DNA from: Variovorax paradoxus
GTDB lineage: Bacteria > Pseudomonadota > Gammaproteobacteria > Burkholderiales > Burkholderiaceae_C
Assembly (NCBI RefSeq): GCF_024734665.1
Contig: NZ_CP102931.1
Span: 1,238,001-1,302,000 of the forward strand
DNA length: 64,000 nucleotides
Reading direction: 5' to 3'
The translations under genes and the position numbers were made by a program. Under the pieces are notes generated by a model. That model did not search any database and had not been told where the DNA came from. It saw only the letters and a list, made by a program, of their open reading frames with translations. The first letter of the stretch is position 1, and each line of letters begins with the position of its first letter. Of the stretch, positions 61,301 to 64,000 are shown piece by piece.

Positions 61301-62589
61301 CGTTGCCGACCACGCAGGCGGTGTCGGGCGAGCGCGCCGATGCGGCCGTGCAGCTCGAATACACCGGCAGCGACCGCTGGAGCGCCTACGGTTTTGCGCA
61401 GAAGACGCTGCGGCGCACCGGCACGCGGCTGGAGAACGACCGGCTGGGCTTCGGCGGGCGCTACCGCGTCAACGACAAGCTCGCGCTGCGCGGAGAGGTC
61501 TCCACCGGCGACGGCGGACTGGCCGGCAAGGCCGGCGTCGACTACCAGTACGACGACCGCTCCAACCTCTACATGACCTACGTGGCCGACACCGGCCGCA
61601 CCGACGAGAACCTCATCGGCCGCGGCGGCAGCCTCGTGACCGGCGTGCGCTCCCGCGTGGGCGACGGCCTGACCATGTTCACCGAGCACCGCCAGGCCAC
61701 CGGCACGCAGCCGGGCCTCACGCATGCCTACGGCGTGCAGTACGCGCCCGACACGCGCTGGACCTTCGGCGTCAACTTCGAAAACGGCTGGATCGGCGCC
61801 GAGACGCTGGGTGCCACGCGCCGCGAGGCCGTGGCTTTCACCACCGGCTATTCGAGCGAGCGCATGAAGTACAGCGGCGGCCTCGAATACCGCAAGGACC
61901 GCACCACGGCCGAGACGCGCACCAGCTGGCTGGTGAAGAACTCCTTCAGCTGGAAGGTGGACGACGACGCGCGCTGGGTCGGCAAGTTCAACTGGGCCGA
62001 CAGCGACAGCACCACCGGCACGCTGGCCGCCGCCAAGTACACCGAAGCCATGCTCGGCTACGCACTGCGCCCGGCGCTGAACGACCGGCTCAACCTGCTC
62101 TTCAAGTACACCTACCTGTACGACCTGTCGTCGCCGGGGCAGGTGGTGTCGGGCGGTGTCGACTCGAGCCTGGGCACCGTGTCGACCACCGGCATCGACT
62201 ACCAGCAGCGCAGCCACGTGTTCGCGATCGACGCCACCTACGACATCGACCCGCGCTGGACCATCGGCGGCAAGTACGCCTGGCGCCGCGGCGAGCTGCG
62301 CGCGAGCCGCGACAACTCGTTGCCGTGGTTCAAGAGCTCGGCCGAACTCGCCGTGCTGCGCGTCGACTGGAAGCTGGTGCGCAACTGGGACTGGATGCTC
62401 GAGTGGCGCACGCTGCGCGCCAAGGAACTCAAGGACCGCAAGAGCGGCTGGGTCACCGCCGCGTACTACCACGTCAACGAGAACCTGAAGGTGGGCGTGG
62501 GCTACAACTTCACTGACTACTCGGACAACCTCACCGACATGAGCTACCGCAGCAAGGGGTGGTTCCTGAACGTGCTCGGCAAGTTCTGA
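58315..62589 (+). CDS. OmpA-domain outer-membrane beta-barrel protein
   Basis: 1424 aa from ATG 58315 (ATGA overlap with the giant gene); ATG 58357 is an alternative that gives a tidier signal peptide (RRRKTLPKRMALAGAVTAA, cleavage near AAA-QE). Domains: OmpA-like peptidoglycan-binding module (about 110-220; FEIVGHTDTQPLSAKSRE, NRRVEVRVYW); a mixed beta region with Ig-like segments (about 230-520); then a long region (about 520-1424) of alternating aromatic/polar strands such as RFYLRVDDGRSQAMWGNFKL and FGVNFENGWIGAETLG. It ends in WFLNVLGKF, a BAM-type C-terminal beta-signal with terminal Phe. No TonB box or plug is evident. Likely partner, anchor or conduit for the preceding giant protein. 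Confidence 0.85.
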   Translation: MTRPQTPNPIQRADMRRRKTLPKRMALAGAVTAACLNMGLAAAQETAVRGRMLDQATADPRAVDIDGARRLPRSSERELPKATFVLGDAVEPRAATAAVAASPNERSDTSTPHFDSGADGLLPADRAQLDRIADQVKGRDGLRFEIVGHTDTQPLSAKSRERFADNHALGLARAQQAGRYLTQRLGLPEAAASATSRGPDAPVATPAADPGNWAANRRVEVRVYWRDAIVAPSPAPADPGVCRTFTAFGTDDAPLRLSVDGQLLSADGKLPSAEGTTSADRQRCVDVQLERNQLRLQYDNLSQPRRLSASAWPTTVVAGDTVRFAGYSNYLLFTSKAELRVFTANDVMQRRLVATVPLDAALRGEWQVPEGLLNRLAEGASGKLYYRVRVYDRQGRFDETDDLSLTLAQRHKPETGTPPDPTRELLRGYGQNNIAIANIPLSAGTVTASGAAIRPGESVRALGFAVPVDESGRFVFQQLVPRRVQTGEIAVTDAQGATRAYRRDFELPASDWFFVGQADLTVGSNSVSGPAAIMTNDKNRYGGGGWSEGRIAGYAKGQLNDRWTLTASVDTEERPLKELFRNLDRKDPTSLFRRFDPEDSWSTFGDDSTTIEDAPTQGRFYLRVDDGRSQAMWGNFKLNFGDTELTRVSRGLYGFHGRYLGEESTSFGEARLKVDAFAAEPGTLAAREEFRGTGGSLYYLRNQDITRGAERVTLEIRDRDSGFVLKRTQLVPSSDYEIDYLQGRVLLSAPLPSLSDDGSLVRAGGFTGMPTYLVVDYEYTPLTSSLDTLAVGGRVSWWANDHVGVGVTASRQDQIGGDQRLAGADITLRKTENTYFKGEFARSKGPGTSQLDSLDGGFSFTGRNGAIGNTLGNGPTGNANAWRLEGQADLGDFDIRGGGRVSAYAQSRDAGFSAPGQYASNATRQTGVQATVPFGEKGQSGAGELRLKADRRDERDGYNSSVLDAQYALTLSPEWKLGLGLRYDDKTGDALITSPSLPTTQAVSGERADAAVQLEYTGSDRWSAYGFAQKTLRRTGTRLENDRLGFGGRYRVNDKLALRGEVSTGDGGLAGKAGVDYQYDDRSNLYMTYVADTGRTDENLIGRGGSLVTGVRSRVGDGLTMFTEHRQATGTQPGLTHAYGVQYAPDTRWTFGVNFENGWIGAETLGATRREAVAFTTGYSSERMKYSGGLEYRKDRTTAETRTSWLVKNSFSWKVDDDARWVGKFNWADSDSTTGTLAAAKYTEAMLGYALRPALNDRLNLLFKYTYLYDLSSPGQVVSGGVDSSLGTVSTTGIDYQQRSHVFAIDATYDIDPRWTIGGKYAWRRGELRASRDNSLPWFKSSAELAVLRVDWKLVRNWDWMLEWRTLRAKELKDRKSGWVTAAYYHVNENLKVGVGYNFTDYSDNLTDMSYRSKGWFLNVLGKF

Positions 62590-62620
62590 CGAAGCCCGTG
62601 CCATGCGCGAAGGACACGAC

Positions 62621-62905
62621 ATGCCCATCACGGTTCCGCTGGTCGACATCGCGCAGGCGCTGGCGCGGGCGGGCTGCCCCGGCAACCGTTGCGACCGCTA
62701 CCGGCTCTACGAGGAGTGGGCGCGCGATTTTCAGGCCGACTTCGAGGCCCGCACCGCGGCCGGCCGCAAGCCGGAGCGCACCTACCTGCACGACGTGACG
62801 GCCTTCGCGTTGCGCCGGGCGGCGGCCTACGGGTTCGACGCGCGCTGCGAGGACTTCGGCGCGCGGCTGTGCAGCGAGGCGCGGCTGGTTGCCGGCGTGC
62901 GCTGA
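62621..62905 (+). CDS. Small hypothetical protein with four cysteines
   Basis: 94 aa from ATG 62621 (AAGGA 6 bases upstream); ATG 62603 is an in-frame alternative. It lies 31 bp after the barrel gene on the same strand. No signal peptide or membrane helix. Mostly helical, with Cys in AGCPGNRCDRY and about 55 residues later in ARCEDFGARLCSE, plus a basic middle. The paired-Cys spacing could bind metal, but no known family is recognised. Possibly an accessory or regulatory product of the same operon. Confidence 0.6.
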   Translation: MPITVPLVDIAQALARAGCPGNRCDRYRLYEEWARDFQADFEARTAAGRKPERTYLHDVTAFALRRAAAYGFDARCEDFGARLCSEARLVAGVR

Positions 62906-62924
62906 CCCTGGAAGAACCCGGTAC

Positions 62925-63989
62925 CTAGGAGCTTTCGCGCTGCTCGATGCGGAACGGGATCAACACTGTCTCCGCAGGCGGCCGATGCCCCTCGCGCGCA
63001 CCGTCGATCACACGCAGCAGCAGTTCGCCCGCCGCCTTGCCGATGCCCACGCAATCCACCGCCACGGTGGTGATGCGCGGATGGCAGGCGCGCGCCACTT
63101 CGAAGTCACCGAAGCCCGCAATCGCGATGCGGCCCGGCACGTTCCAGCCGCGGCGCTGGCATTCCATCAGCGCGCCGAAGGCCGAGAGGTCTGACACGCA
63201 GATCACCGCATCCACGTCGGGCCACTGACGCACCAGCTGCACCACCGCCTCGCCGCCTTGCGCCATCGAGATCGGCGGCTGGCCGAAGCTGATGACGCGG
63301 CCGTCGGGTAGACCCAGTTCGCGGATCGCCTCCGCATAGCCGCGCTGCCGGTCCGCGCCGCGCGTGTCGCGGTTCGATGTGCCGCCGATGAAGGCGATTC
63401 GCCGGTAGCCCTTGCCGTGCAGGTGGCGCACCATCGCGGCCGCAGCCTGCGCGTTCGAGAAGCCGACCGTGTGTTCGATGGGTGTGGCGGGCAGGTCCCA
63501 GGTCTCGACCACCGGTACGCCGGCGGCCTGCAGCATCGAGCGCGCGGCGGGCGTGTGCGAGCCGCCCGTGAGGATCACGCCTTCGGGCCGGCGCGCGAGC
63601 ATGGCGCGCAGCAGGCGCTCTTCTGTTTCCACGCGGTAGTCGGTGTAGCCCAGCAGCAGTTGCAGGCCGCGTGCTTCCACCGCCGCGGTGATGCCCTGCG
63701 CGGTTTCCGAGAAGTTGGAGTTGTTGAGCGACGGGATCAGCACCGCGATGAAGCCCGAGCGCTTGCTGGAGAAGGTGCGTGCCGTCTGGTCGATGACGTA
63801 GCCCATTTCCTCGCAGGCCTGCAGGATGCGTTGGCGCAGCGCCTCGGAGGTCACGCGGTCGCTGCTCGCGCCGCGGTTGAGCGCGCGCGACACCGTCATC
63901 TTCGACACACCGACGCGCGCGGCCACGTCGGCCATCGTCGCGGGGCGGGTGAGGGGGGCGGCAGCAGCGGTGGCTTTGTTTGGAGGCAA
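62925..63989 (-). CDS. LacI-family regulator, GntR (gluconate repressor)-like
   Basis: 354 aa from TTG 63989; ATG 63935 is possible. HTH and hinge: TMADVAARVGVSKMTVSRAL, then RQRILQACEEMGYVIDQTAR. Ligand domain: FIAVLIPSLNNSNFSETAQG, GVILTGGSHTPAARSMLQAA, GVPVVETWDL, VGFSNAQAAAAMVRHLHGKG and MECQRRGWNVPGRIAIAGFG. These closely follow the layout of E. coli GntR as I recall it (ILTERTHTP, GIPVVE, VGFDN, ECQRLG). The operators at 44624 and 44694 carry the matching TTACCGGTA core. It is convergent with the small Cys protein; genes beyond 64000 may also be targets. Confidence 0.85.
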   Translation of the reverse strand: MPPNKATAAAAPLTRPATMADVAARVGVSKMTVSRALNRGASSDRVTSEALRQRILQACEEMGYVIDQTARTFSSKRSGFIAVLIPSLNNSNFSETAQGITAAVEARGLQLLLGYTDYRVETEERLLRAMLARRPEGVILTGGSHTPAARSMLQAAGVPVVETWDLPATPIEHTVGFSNAQAAAAMVRHLHGKGYRRIAFIGGTSNRDTRGADRQRGYAEAIRELGLPDGRVISFGQPPISMAQGGEAVVQLVRQWPDVDAVICVSDLSAFGALMECQRRGWNVPGRIAIAGFGDFEVARACHPRITTVAVDCVGIGKAAGELLLRVIDGAREGHRPPAETVLIPFRIEQRESS

Positions 63990-64000
63990 GGGCTTCTTTC

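Noticed and set aside
59011..62685. Long minus-strand frame (about 1220 codons) opposite the barrel gene
   Set aside because: Shadow frame with low-complexity composition; the plus frame has the OmpA module and a C-terminal beta-signal.

Overview
GC-rich window from a flagellated beta-proteobacterium. Gene content and order (flhDC-motAB, cheA-R-D-B-Y-Z, flhBAF-flhG-fliA, a divergent fliE / fliF-fliR block) point to Burkholderiales, probably Comamonadaceae close to Variovorax. The genus is inferred from remembered gene order and protein character, not from a search. No rRNA, tRNA, CRISPR array, insertion sequence or phage gene was seen.

Layout. (1) 0-3.2 kb, minus strand: a small catabolic unit with a GntR/FCD regulator, an orphan amino-acid-type binding protein and an amidase; a perfect 16-bp palindrome lies in front of the regulator. 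(2) 3.3-14.6 kb, minus strand: fliF-G-H-I-J-K, then fliL-M-N-O-P-Q-R, encoding the MS ring, C ring, export ATPase complex, hook-length ruler and export gate. (3) 14.8-21.5 kb, plus strand: fliE, fliC behind a near-perfect sigma-28 promoter, flaG, fliD, fliS, fliT, a second FliK-type protein and the FlhB-C-like protein FlhX. (4) 21.5-31.8 kb, plus strand: an AT-rich promoter island, flhDC, motAB, cheA, an EAL-like/HDOD protein, cheR, cheD, cheB, cheY and cheZ. No cheW or chemoreceptor gene is present here. (5) 31.9-39.2 kb, plus strand: flhB, flhA, an unusually long flhF, an flhG-like gene with a degenerate P-loop, and fliA.

(6) 39.2-42.0 kb: an orphan protein of unknown function in lower-GC DNA, then a GH15 glucoamylase/trehalase-type enzyme. 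(7) 42.0-46.8 kb: a divergent sugar-acid locus. The minus strand carries an SDR gluconate 5-dehydrogenase, gluconokinase, a 3-hydroxyisobutyrate-dehydrogenase-family enzyme and a small ABM/EthD-like protein. The plus strand carries a D-2-hydroxyacid dehydrogenase and an L-idonate 5-dehydrogenase. Two identical operator-like sites that resemble the GntR/IdnR gluconate operator lie between them. A LacI-family protein resembling E. coli GntR sits 18 kb away at the right end.

(8) 46.8-62.9 kb: a 7TM-DISM histidine kinase and an AraC-type response regulator, divergent across a perfect CRP-type half-site pair from a giant (2688 aa) exported DUF11/SdrD-B repeat protein. That gene is translationally coupled to a 1424-aa OmpA-domain / outer-membrane beta-barrel protein, followed by a 94-aa Cys-containing cytoplasmic protein. 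This repeat-protein plus barrel pair is the best candidate for an undescribed system in the window: I infer a cell-surface assembly of two matched envelope proteins, possibly controlled by the adjacent two-component pair.
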